Assembly: GCA_048267245.1 (NCBI GenBank)
Contig: JBLWXV010000001.1
Coordinates: 1,488,001 to 1,552,000, forward strand
Reading direction: 5' to 3'
Source: JBLWXV01 sp048267245
GTDB lineage: Bacteria; Bdellovibrionota; Bacteriovoracia; Bacteriovoracales; Bacteriovoracaceae
DNA: 64,000 bases
A program made the translations under genes and the position numbers. Positions within the stretch are counted from its first letter, which is position 1, and the number at the start of each line of letters is the position of its first letter. The notes under the pieces are model-generated. The model had not been told where the DNA came from, searched no databases, and saw nothing but the letters and a program-made list of their open reading frames with translations. Shown one piece after another: positions 50,342 to 58,185 of the stretch.

Positions 50342-52119
50342 GACAACACATGCTCTTCCATATTGCGACCAGACTGAACACTCCAGAGCTTGGCGTAGAG
50401 ACCTTGGCGCTCGAGTAGTTCATGGTGCGTACCCGCTTCAACAATTCTTCCCTTGTCCATCACATAGATGACGTCGGCGCCCACAATCGTGCTGAGGCGG
50501 TGGGCGATGGCAAAGGAAGTTTTAGTCTTCATTAAGCGAAGGAGTGAGCGCTGAATCGCCGCTTCTGTTTCGTTGTCAACAGCACTTGTGGCCTCGTCAA
50601 AGAGAAAGATCGGTGCGTCTTTGAGAATCGCGCGCGCAAGTGAGAGGCGCTGTCTTTGTCCACCAGAGAGTTTCTGTCCGCGCTCGCCAACAATAGTGTC
50701 GTAGCCCTTATCAAGACCCATGATAAATTCGTGCGCTTCACTGGCCTTGGCGGCCGCAATCACTTCTTCGTCAGTCGCGCCAAAGCTTCCGTAGGCGATA
50801 TTTTCCTTCACGCTTCCGTGAAAGAGGTAGGTGTCTTGGCCTACGTAGCTAATGAGACTTCTGAGTTCATGCATGCGCATCTCTGTCAGAGGATGGCCAT
50901 CGACTTCAATGCTTCCAGCTGTTGTGTCATAGAAGCGCAATAAGAGTTTGATGAGTGTTGATTTTCCAGAGCCAGTGGCGCCAACGATAGCAACAGTTTT
51001 TCCCTTAGGCACTTCGAGGTTGATTCCCTTTAAAACCTGGGGGCCTGTTTGGTAAGCGAAGTCGACGTTCTTAAAGGCCAGGGACTTTTCAAAAGTATGC
51101 TCACTCACTGCAAGATCGCCATCGTTAATTTGAATCGGCGTGTGCAAGAGAGAGAAGATGCGGTTAATGCTGGCCATGGCGCGCTGGTATTGATCGAAGG
51201 TTGCGCCTAGGCGCGTGAGTGGCCAGAGGAGTCTTTGAGTCATAAAGACCATGACGGAAAATGAGCCCACTTCAAGGGCGCCCGTCGTTGTAAAGTGACC
51301 ACCCAGAAGTAGGGTCGCAAGAAAGCCCATAAGTACGGCCATGCGAATGAGTGGGCTAAAGCTTGAAGAGAGTTTAATGGCCGACTCATTGGCGCGAGCG
51401 TAGCGCATACTCTGCTCGTGAATGCGGCCAATTTCGTATTGTTCAGCATTGTAGCTCTTAACTGTGGCAATGCCTGAGAGATTGCCAGAGAGAATGCCGT
51501 TGAGAATTCCCACTTCATTGCGAACGCCAGCGTAGCGCGGCTCAATCTTTCTCTGATACATGAAACTGCCCCAGAGAATAAGGGGAATGGGAAGGAAACT
51601 CAGCGCCGCTACCATCGGAGAGAGGTAGAAGAAAATTCCACCAATGACAACAACGGTGGTCGCTACTTGGATGAGGTCATTTGCGCCAGTATCTAAGAAG
51701 CGCTCGAGTTGATTGATGTCGTCATTCATGATCGAGACGAGATTTCCCGTCGAGCGATCTTCAAAGTAGGCGAGTTCAAGTTTTTGCACGTGGGTATAGG
51801 TCTCAAGTCGAAGATCGTGCTGCATATTCTGAGCGAGAGTTCGCCACTTCACCCCTAGGAGATACTCAAAGATCGACTCGAGTCCCCAAATGAGGAGTGT
51901 TAAGACCGCCACGATTCCAAGCTGGCCCATGACCGAAGTGACGCCTGACCACTCGGCGAGGAGTCCTCCGTCGCGCTTGACCACAATGTCCACTGAGAGG
52001 CCAATGAGCAGGGGCGGGGCGAGGTCAAAGATCTTATTGAGGGTTGAAAAGAGCACCCCATGGCGGATGTCTTTTTGATGTTTTGCCGTGTGATTGTAGA
52101 GTTTTTTAATTGGATGCAT
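50338..52119 (-). CDS. MsbA-like ABC exporter (fused permease/ATPase)
   Basis: The product is 593 aa. It has an N-terminal six-helix ABC type-1 exporter domain (residues 20-310) with EYLLGVKWRTLAQNMQHDLR, the first coupling-helix region, and YFEDRSTGNLVSIMNDDIN. The C-terminal ATPase has Walker A GATGSGKST, Q-loop YVGQDTYLF, signature LSGGQRQRL, Walker B IFLFDEATSAVD and switch His (AIAHRLSTI). All catalytic motifs are intact, so a homodimer is expected. The substrate (lipid A, other lipids, or drugs) cannot be told from sequence. Confidence 0.94.
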   Translation of the reverse strand: MHPIKKLYNHTAKHQKDIRHGVLFSTLNKIFDLAPPLLIGLSVDIVVKRDGGLLAEWSGVTSVMGQLGIVAVLTLLIWGLESIFEYLLGVKWRTLAQNMQHDLRLETYTHVQKLELAYFEDRSTGNLVSIMNDDINQLERFLDTGANDLIQVATTVVVIGGIFFYLSPMVAALSFLPIPLILWGSFMYQRKIEPRYAGVRNEVGILNGILSGNLSGIATVKSYNAEQYEIGRIHEQSMRYARANESAIKLSSSFSPLIRMAVLMGFLATLLLGGHFTTTGALEVGSFSVMVFMTQRLLWPLTRLGATFDQYQRAMASINRIFSLLHTPIQINDGDLAVSEHTFEKSLAFKNVDFAYQTGPQVLKGINLEVPKGKTVAIVGATGSGKSTLIKLLLRFYDTTAGSIEVDGHPLTEMRMHELRSLISYVGQDTYLFHGSVKENIAYGSFGATDEEVIAAAKASEAHEFIMGLDKGYDTIVGERGQKLSGGQRQRLSLARAILKDAPIFLFDEATSAVDNETEAAIQRSLLRLMKTKTSFAIAHRLSTIVGADVIYVMDKGRIVEAGTHHELLERQGLYAKLWSVQSGRNMEEHVLS

Positions 52120-52265
52120 GGGGGCTAACTACCATGGGCAGGGGTATTAGGCACTTAAAATCACAAAATTAGGCCCGAGAACGCGTAAAAAGCGCTGCGG
52201 GGGGCTGTGCTCCAGATAAGATTGTGCTATAAGGCGATACTTCACTAGCACTAGAAGGAAGCTTT

Positions 52266-52973
52266 GTGAGCAAGTTTTTGATCAATGGTATTTATCGGGC
52301 CACCGAAGGTGAGGGCGTGTTTGTAGGAACACCTCAGGTATTCGTGCGCTTTCAAGGATGTACTATTGGTTGTACTAATTGCGATAGCAAAGACACTTGG
52401 GACTTCGATGGTGTGCCAGAGATGAGCGTGGAAGAAATTCTCGCTCAGGTTCACGAAGAGAGTTTTCAAGGATCAATCAGACGCGTCTCAATCACTGGTG
52501 GAGATCCGCTTCACCCTAAGAACGTGCCCGCTGTGCTAGAGCTTTCAAAAATTCTCAAGCGCAAGGGTTTCTTCGTCAATCTCGAAGCGGCCGGCACGCG
52601 CATCGTGCACGAGATCTTTGATATCATCGACTATATTTCATTTGATTTTAAAACACCTTCAACTGGCGTACGCGGCAGCATCTCTCTCCTCGAAAAGATG
52701 ACGGCGCATTATCCAGGTCGTTTTCAAGTGAAGTCTGTCGTTCAAGATGAGGCCGATTTTAGAGCGGCCCTTAGCGCGCGCGAGTCGCTCGCAGCTAAAG
52801 AGTGTGACATGAATTTTCCCTGGGTGCTCACACCAGCTTATAACCTAGGAGAAGAGTTCCCACTTTCTCGCTTTGAAAACGCTATCGTGTGGAATGAGCA
52901 AAATGGCTCTTACTTTCGAGTCATTGGTCAGCAGCACAAGTGGCTGCACGGTCCCGATAAGAAATTTGTCTAG
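52266..52973 (+). CDS. queE: 7-carboxy-7-deazaguanine synthase QueE
   Basis: The 235-aa product is a radical-SAM enzyme converting CPH4 to CDG in preQ0/queuosine synthesis. The start is GTG 52266 with AAGGAAG upstream. The cluster motif is CTIGCTNC (CxxxCxxC) after VFVRFQG. RATEGEG near residue 14 is the QueE N-terminal signature variant, and SITGGDPLHP is the GGE-like motif. ISFDFKTPSTG follows. No other que gene is adjacent, but tgt is at 37.2-38.3 kb. No preQ1 riboswitch is evident in the 146 bp upstream. Confidence 0.92.
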   Translation: MSKFLINGIYRATEGEGVFVGTPQVFVRFQGCTIGCTNCDSKDTWDFDGVPEMSVEEILAQVHEESFQGSIRRVSITGGDPLHPKNVPAVLELSKILKRKGFFVNLEAAGTRIVHEIFDIIDYISFDFKTPSTGVRGSISLLEKMTAHYPGRFQVKSVVQDEADFRAALSARESLAAKECDMNFPWVLTPAYNLGEEFPLSRFENAIVWNEQNGSYFRVIGQQHKWLHGPDKKFV

Positions 52974-52989
52974 GATTTTCTAGGCGCCA

Positions 52990-53364
52990 TTAAGCTGCGC
53001 GAGGGATTTGATTAATGCCCTCTCTTTGCTTAGCCTCAATTACCGCCGTACCATACTCTTTGAGGGTCTTGAGATCGATGAGGGCGAATCCCTCTGCCTG
53101 GGCCTCGAGCCAATCCGTCTTTGAATGATCACCCGAAATGACTACCAGCTTGCTGTCGCCGGGGCACTTCTTTAGGGCAATTTGAATGAGTCTTCTGACT
53201 TTCTGAAACTCTGGGGTGCAATAGATAATGTACTTCTTGCCACCAGCGGGACTAACCGCCGAAAAATGCCAGAGATTGCTCTTGTTCTTAGACATCATCA
53301 CGTCGTAGTTAAAGGCCTTAAACGTGATACTTGAAGCAGTAATGATACTCTTGAGCGGTAGCAT
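52990..53364 (-). CDS. Hypothetical cytoplasmic protein
   Basis: The product is 124 aa. A beta-rich N-terminal half (LWHFSAVSPAGGKKYIIYCT) precedes an alpha/beta half (KLVVISGDHSKTDWLEAQAEGFALIDLKTL). No known domain is recognised. There is no signal peptide. It converges on queE with a 16-bp gap. The function is unknown; the frame bias and length support a real gene. Confidence 0.55.
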   Translation of the reverse strand: MLPLKSIITASSITFKAFNYDVMMSKNKSNLWHFSAVSPAGGKKYIIYCTPEFQKVRRLIQIALKKCPGDSKLVVISGDHSKTDWLEAQAEGFALIDLKTLKEYGTAVIEAKQREGINQIPRAA

Positions 53365-53546
53365 GTTTTATCCCCCACGGAGTCTCGATAAGAGGCGCCG
53401 TTAGGCCACAAGATTGGCCCTCGCTAATTATAAGCGACCTATAGATTTCTTATCGGTTGTAAGAGAAAATTATTGATTTCAAATTAAGAAATATTGGGGC
53501 TGCCCTCAAATATCCATATGTTAAAACCAGAGGGGCGCGAATAAAA

Positions 53547-53900
53547 TTATTTAAGGTCCATTCCCAATTTGAGCCAAGCCGCCAAGAAACTGAGCCCTCC
53601 CAAGGGAACGATCATACCAAAGGCCTTAATTCCTGTCAGTGCATAGGCATAGCAGCAGCCACTAAAGATCGCAATTCCTATAAGAAGGAGGCGTGGCGCC
53701 CAGGGGCCCTTGAGAGGAATGAGGGCGGTGACCAGGAGTGCTCCAGCGTGAATGAAGTGATAGAGGTTGCCTGTCTTCCAAGTTTCAAGCGCTAGTGGCG
53801 CAATCTTATCTTTAAGTCCATGGGCCCCAAAGGCACCAAGGGCAACGGCGATAAAGAGTAGAGCGCAGGCGATGCGAGCGTGTTTGAGGTTTACGACCAT
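53547..53900 (-). CDS. DUF423-family inner-membrane protein
   Basis: The product is 117 aa with four hydrophobic segments. The N-terminal IALGAFGAHGLKD-type motif (LGAFGAHGLKD), followed by TGNLYHFIHAGALL, and the later SGCCYAYALTGI and PLGGLSFLAAW are characteristic of DUF423 (YgdD). The function is unknown. The start overlaps the end of the thioesterase gene by 10 bp. The 182 bp between it and the next gene upstream on the map (53365-53546) hold no evident gene. Confidence 0.88.
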   Translation of the reverse strand: MVVNLKHARIACALLFIAVALGAFGAHGLKDKIAPLALETWKTGNLYHFIHAGALLVTALIPLKGPWAPRLLLIGIAIFSGCCYAYALTGIKAFGMIVPLGGLSFLAAWLKLGMDLK

Positions 53901-54358
53901 GAGGGATTCTCCGCGCGTGCCTTAGACTCGACGTCCTCTCTCTTATTCATGGGATAGAGATTAAACGTACCAAGACCTTTGGCCACAATTCGATTTGTCT
54001 TTTCTTCAATGATATCAGCACTTGCAACCACTAGTCTCTTGCCAGTGTATTCAAGCTTGGCGCGTCCAATCAGTGTCTCACCGAGGGTCGCGCTTGAGAG
54101 AAAGTTTATTTTAAATTCAACTGTCGAGCACAGTAGATCTGAAGCAGCTGCATGACAGAGCACTTGGATACCGAGTGTGGCGTCCATCATGGCGGAGATG
54201 GCCCCGCCATGAACAGCGGCGGGAGAGCTCATAAGACCCCCATGTATTTTGAGGCGATACTCAGTAAGGCCTTCATTGGTTACAGAGAGGGAGAGTCCTA
54301 GGTGATCGTCGAGCTTATTAATACTCTTAAAGAGAGATTCTAATTCTTTAGGGCCCAT
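53891..54358 (-). CDS. Hotdog-fold thioesterase (PaaI/YbgC-like)
   Basis: The product is 155 aa from the ATG at 54358, one base after the SprT-like gene's stop; a TTG at 54370 overlaps that gene. The hotdog motif VHGGAISAMMDATLGI contains the PaaI-type HGG and catalytic Asp. STVEFKINFLSSA and LGETLIGRAKLEYTGKRLVVA follow. It probably hydrolyses acyl- or phenylacetyl-type CoA thioesters, with the substrate unknown. It sits in a tight minus-strand run with the SprT-DUF2786 and DUF423 genes. Confidence 0.88.
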   Translation of the reverse strand: MGPKELESLFKSINKLDDHLGLSLSVTNEGLTEYRLKIHGGLMSSPAAVHGGAISAMMDATLGIQVLCHAAASDLLCSTVEFKINFLSSATLGETLIGRAKLEYTGKRLVVASADIIEEKTNRIVAKGLGTFNLYPMNKREDVESKARAENPSWS

Positions 54359-54359
54359 A

Positions 54360-55484
54360 TTAATTTCCAATGAGTTTAGTGGCGCCGGATGAATTCTTAA
54401 GTCCAGGGCGAATGCTGAGGTTTGAGCCTGCTTTCATTCCACGTTGATGAGAGCTCTGATGTTCGCGCGTCTGTCTCGAACTCACCTTTGAAATTCTGGG
54501 ATAGGCCCTGGCACTGTGGCGCTCTAGGTCTTGGCGCAGAAGAATCACCGAGCGGCCGTTGCTAAGTGATGAAGTCGCACTCTCGCTAAGCTTGGCGTGT
54601 TTTTGAAGATAGCCTTTAGCGAGCCCTCTAAAGAAAGAATTCTTTGCCAGTGCTCCAGTGAGAGAGCCATCAGCTCTCTTGGCTTCCTTCCAGCTGCGCT
54701 CCAGCTCTTGATCGAGAAATGCCGCTACGTAGTCAGCGAGTTCCACATTGGTTCTATCCCCACAAATCTCTAGTGCGCACTTGCCGCGCCCCTGATTAAA
54801 GACCACGCTCACATGAAAGGTCGTGAGAATTTCATAAATCGCCTGAAGCTTGGCATTTCTCTTAGGGGCTTCAAGTACTCGCTTGAGGTAGGTGGGTTCA
54901 TTTCTCTGCTCAAGGGTGAGTTTTGAGAGATTGTAATCTCTAAGCAATTGATTGGCCTTGAGTGTTGCCACTTCAGACTCATGTTGATTTGAACTTGAGG
55001 CGAGACTTAGAAGTTTTTTAACTTTAGCGATAATCCTCTGTGCTTGCAGAGAGGCCCCTTCACCCATGACCTCCTCATGATCCATAGCCTTTTGGAAGTT
55101 AAGAGTGGCCGCCCTTACTTCATTTGAAAGGTGATAGCGCTCACAGACATTTTTAAACTCCACTCCGTGCGCTCCGACGCCAGGGCCGAAGTGGAGTAGT
55201 GTGAAGAGGTGGGCGAGCTCATGTGAGATGACATCTCGCAAGACTTCCTCGCTGGCCGTGAGCATGAGTTTTTTGTTAATGCCCAAGCGGTAACAGGAGC
55301 TGTCAAAGAAGCCCAGCTGGGCTTCGCCTTCAAAGACCACAAAGTCGATGGGAATGAGCATGCCCGCAAATTCAAAGCGCTCGCGTCTGGTTTGAACGCC
55401 GAAGGTCTCTCTGAGAATTTCAAAGGCAATGGCCTTAACCCGCTTTAAGAAAGCTTCTGAGGTGTCGTCAAAGAAAAGTAGCAT
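54360..55484 (-). CDS. SprT-like zinc-protease domain fused to DUF2786
   Basis: The product is 374 aa. Residues 10-135 form a SprT-like domain with HELAH at 88-92 and a third His in GAHGVEFK (about 106). DUF2786 follows at about residues 146-190 (IIAKVKKLLSLASSSNQHESEVATLKANQLL), then a conserved region with ALEICGDRTNVELADYVAAFL and NSFFRGLAKGYL. The last 60 residues are Ser/Arg-rich and probably disordered. SprT-like proteins cleave DNA-protein crosslinks in eukaryotes; the bacterial role is unclear. The DUF2786 function is unknown. Confidence 0.8.
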   Translation of the reverse strand: MLLFFDDTSEAFLKRVKAIAFEILRETFGVQTRRERFEFAGMLIPIDFVVFEGEAQLGFFDSSCYRLGINKKLMLTASEEVLRDVISHELAHLFTLLHFGPGVGAHGVEFKNVCERYHLSNEVRAATLNFQKAMDHEEVMGEGASLQAQRIIAKVKKLLSLASSSNQHESEVATLKANQLLRDYNLSKLTLEQRNEPTYLKRVLEAPKRNAKLQAIYEILTTFHVSVVFNQGRGKCALEICGDRTNVELADYVAAFLDQELERSWKEAKRADGSLTGALAKNSFFRGLAKGYLQKHAKLSESATSSLSNGRSVILLRQDLERHSARAYPRISKVSSRQTREHQSSHQRGMKAGSNLSIRPGLKNSSGATKLIGN

Positions 55485-55605
55485 CAGTGGTCTCCGTGAG
55501 GGCCCATTCTCTCTTTTACAGGCTCAGTCGTTAAGGAACGGCGCGAAAAGAGACAAAATAAAAATTCGTGTATCCTTATTCTTTGCACCATCAAAGGATT
55601 TCCCA

Positions 55606-56889
55606 ATGATTGAGAAAGTCGACTCGTCCAAATTGAATTTAATGCCCGGAGAGTATGGCTTTTGGTTTCGCGGTCCCAACTCAGATTTTTCCGTCATATT
55701 TAACGAGAAGCAAATCCTCTACTTTGAATACAATAGTGCCGGCACCCACTTGTGCGGAGGTCTTAGTAAGCAACTTCGCTTTGGTAGATTAAAGCGCGAC
55801 CCAAGTGAGAAGGTGGTGGGATTTAAGCGCTCAGATCTCATTGAGTATGAAAGTGAAATTCCAGAGGGTCTAATGGAAGAGGCGATGCGCTTTATTGACG
55901 AGTGTGACTTTGAGTCTCAAATGAAATCGGCGGTGATGGAGCACCTGAGAGGGGCTGGAAGAAGTCACTCCATGCTTGAATCGGACGCATCCTTTCAGAG
56001 TTATCAAGAGGCACTTCGCAATCACCAGGTCACTAGAACCCGAAGCACTTGGCCGCGCCATCTCAAGAGTGTGGTGCTCACACTTCTCTTTCTCGCACTT
56101 GTCTTTTGGACCTACTCGCTGATTAATATCTCTGAGTATGAGAGGCGCTGCCGCGAGGGTGAAGCTTCAAGTTGCAAGCAGCTTGTGTTTATTGAAATGC
56201 TTAGAGGTAATAAAGAGAGAGTAGACGCGCTCGTCGACCTCGAAAATATTGCTATCTCTGGCCAGGCCAGTGGCGCCTTAAAAGATCAGTGCGAAGCAGG
56301 TGATTTTAATTCTTGCTTAAGCCTCCAGCAGGCCGGCACGGGAGAGTTGAGCGAGTCACGGCTCTTGGACTGGGCGTGCCGTGGGGCCAATGATGAGTAT
56401 TGCTTGAATCAAGCCTTGGGTTATCTAAAAGGAAAGTCTCTTCCAATTGATGAAGCCTCACTTACAAAGGTGAAGAGTGTTCTGTCTCGCTCTGATCGCC
56501 ACAATGATCTTCTCCTCGCAATTGCGATGGCCACAGGTGAGCAGCAGTGTGAAGGCCAGGACGAGTGCCTTCAGGGCGCAACATTGCTTGAAAAGCATGG
56601 CCTAGCTAATCTCTCGGCCTCGCTCTTTCATGAGTCGTGCAAACTTGGTAGTCGAGAGGCGTGCCTTGCGAGCGCTGAGCACTTTGATCGCAGAGGGGAT
56701 GCCAAGAGCGCTGTAGATATTTACCGCGCCGATTGTCTTGCGACTAAAGATCCCAAGTCTTGCTATAGTGCAGCTTTTACTAAGTACGATGACCCGGCAG
56801 ATAAGAAAGCTCTGTTAGATGCTTTCAACCGCTGTAAGAAGGGGGCCGAAAACTACTGCCTCTTTCTCTACGACCGAGTCGCTCGCTAG
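55606..56889 (+). CDS. Single-pass membrane protein with Cys-rich Sel1-like repeats
   Basis: The product is 427 aa from the ATG at 55606 (AAAGGA 8 nt upstream); the open frame extends to 55429, but that part overlaps the divergent gene. A cytoplasmic N-terminal domain (1-150) precedes a membrane span at about 155-174 (VVLTLLFLALVFWTYSL) and an outer domain. The outer domain has repeated short helices containing CxxG or SCxxA elements (CREGEASSCKQL, CEAGDFNSCLSL, CKLGSREACLASA, ADCLATKDPKSCYSA), typical of Sel1-like/TPR repeats with disulfides. Function unknown, possibly protein-protein interaction. Confidence 0.7.
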   Translation: MIEKVDSSKLNLMPGEYGFWFRGPNSDFSVIFNEKQILYFEYNSAGTHLCGGLSKQLRFGRLKRDPSEKVVGFKRSDLIEYESEIPEGLMEEAMRFIDECDFESQMKSAVMEHLRGAGRSHSMLESDASFQSYQEALRNHQVTRTRSTWPRHLKSVVLTLLFLALVFWTYSLINISEYERRCREGEASSCKQLVFIEMLRGNKERVDALVDLENIAISGQASGALKDQCEAGDFNSCLSLQQAGTGELSESRLLDWACRGANDEYCLNQALGYLKGKSLPIDEASLTKVKSVLSRSDRHNDLLLAIAMATGEQQCEGQDECLQGATLLEKHGLANLSASLFHESCKLGSREACLASAEHFDRRGDAKSAVDIYRADCLATKDPKSCYSAAFTKYDDPADKKALLDAFNRCKKGAENYCLFLYDRVAR

Positions 56890-56892
56890 TTC

Positions 56893-56921
56893 GTGAGGTA
56901 GAAAGATACCTCGTGATTTTT
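56893..56921 (+). terminator. Hairpin after the Sel1-like gene
   Basis: GAGGTA (56895-56900 region) and TACCTC (56907-56912 region) enclose a 6-nt loop, followed within a few bases by T5, just after the stop at 56889. Immediately afterwards GTGA-N6-TCAC (56913-56926) is a possible CRP-family half-palindrome that overlaps the T tract, so the region may have both roles. Confidence 0.45.
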
Positions 56922-57000
56922 GTCACTTTTTCTCAAAAATCCATATGATTTCAGCAGCCTACAGACCCATTTCACGGTAGGCTCCCCCTAGACCTATGGG

Positions 57001-57023
57001 TGTTGTTTGTGTTATCAAACACC
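57001..57023. promoter_or_regulatory. Palindrome upstream of the imelysin gene, candidate iron-responsive operator
   Basis: The core GTTTGTGTTATCAAAC (57005-57020) ends 41 nt before the imelysin ATG. It shares 14 of 16 bases, including the off-centre TTAT, with the palindrome ending 43 nt before feoA. An outer GGTG/CACC pairing also flanks it here. It is probably the binding site of a regulator common to both iron loci. Confidence 0.6.
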
Positions 57024-57061
57024 TGTTTCGTTATTCAACCCACTACCGAATAGGAGATCAT

Positions 57062-58162
57062 ATGAAGATGACCAAGCGACTCCTCGCTCTAGCTATTGCC
57101 GTACTTCCACTTACTTCATTTGCGGTGACTAAAGAATCTGCAGTTAAGAACTACAGCAAGCACGTTTATGACTCATACAAAGAAAGCTACACTCGCACAG
57201 TTGCCCTCAAGGCGGCCGTTGATAACCTCATTGCGAACCCAAGTCTCATCACTCAAGAAGTGGCCAAGTCTGCATGGAAATATGCTCGTGAGAGCTATGG
57301 GCAAACAGAAGTTTTCCGCTTCTATAATGGCCCAATTGATATGGATGGTGGACCTGAGGGACAGATCAATGCTTGGCCTCTAGATGAAAACTATATTGAC
57401 TATGTTGTGGGTGCCCCAAATTCTGGAATTATTAACGACACTGTAAATTTCCCAGTAATTGATACTGAACTTCTCATATCTCTTAACGAGCTTGATGGAG
57501 AAAAGAATATCTCTACAGGCTTTCACGCTGTTGAATTTCTTCTCTGGGGACAGGATCTCTTTGTGGACGGTGCTGGACAGCGCTCATTTGAAGACTATGT
57601 TCCTGGTGTAGGTAAGAATGCAGTGAGAAGAGGTCAATACCTCTCAATCGTCACCGACCTTCTCGTTGAAGATCTCGCAGGTCTTGTGAAGGCATGGGAT
57701 TATAATCGCGCGCCAAATTTTCGCGTAGACTTTGAAGCTCAAACTGAAGCTGAGTCTATTAAGAATATTCTGACTGGTCTTATTTTCATGGCCGGCGATG
57801 AGCTCTCAGGAGAGAGAATGTATGTGGCCTACGATACAATGGGACAAGAAGATGAGCACTCGTGCTTCTCGGATATGACTCACATGGATATTCAGTGGAA
57901 CTACTGGGGCATTGAAAATGTTTTAAACGCCACAGGTCTTCTCGATCTTCCAGAAGTTGCTGGTACAGTTGAAGTTCGCAACATCAAAGCGAGCCTCGCT
58001 AGAACGCACGCTCTCTTGGCCAGCATTCCTGTTCCTTTTGACCAAGCGATCGTAGATACTGAGGGAAGAAAGATCATTCTTTCAAGCGTCGAGTCTCTTG
58101 AGCAACTTGCAGTTGAACTCACTGAACTCTCAAAGCTTCTTGGTAGTGCAGTCGATTACTAA
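57062..58162 (+). CDS. Imelysin-family iron-regulated protein (IrpA-like)
   Basis: The product is 366 aa with a signal peptide (LLALAIAVLPLTSFA), so it is periplasmic or surface-exposed. Imelysin features are YGQTEVFRFYNGPID, INAWPLDENYIDYVVG, GFHAVEFLLWGQD (GxHxxE motif), and a second helical repeat with AGDELSGERM and EDEHSCFSDMTH. The family is linked to iron uptake and often sits by a di-haem oxidoreductase, as here. AGGAG lies 5 nt before the ATG. A palindrome shared with feoAB lies 41 nt before the start. Whether it binds iron or haem, or is a peptidase, is unsettled. Confidence 0.93.
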   Translation: MKMTKRLLALAIAVLPLTSFAVTKESAVKNYSKHVYDSYKESYTRTVALKAAVDNLIANPSLITQEVAKSAWKYARESYGQTEVFRFYNGPIDMDGGPEGQINAWPLDENYIDYVVGAPNSGIINDTVNFPVIDTELLISLNELDGEKNISTGFHAVEFLLWGQDLFVDGAGQRSFEDYVPGVGKNAVRRGQYLSIVTDLLVEDLAGLVKAWDYNRAPNFRVDFEAQTEAESIKNILTGLIFMAGDELSGERMYVAYDTMGQEDEHSCFSDMTHMDIQWNYWGIENVLNATGLLDLPEVAGTVEVRNIKASLARTHALLASIPVPFDQAIVDTEGRKIILSSVESLEQLAVELTELSKLLGSAVDY

Positions 58163-58185
58163 TTAAAATTGAAAAGGATTTGTCA

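Noticed and set aside
52120..52265. preQ1 riboswitch upstream of queE
   Set aside because: No recognisable preQ1 aptamer (short C-rich loop with A-rich tail) could be found in these 146 bases.
55429..55605. Longer N-terminus for the Sel1-like membrane protein
   Set aside because: It overlaps the divergent SprT-DUF2786 gene; ATG 55606 has AAAGGA and starts a sensible domain.
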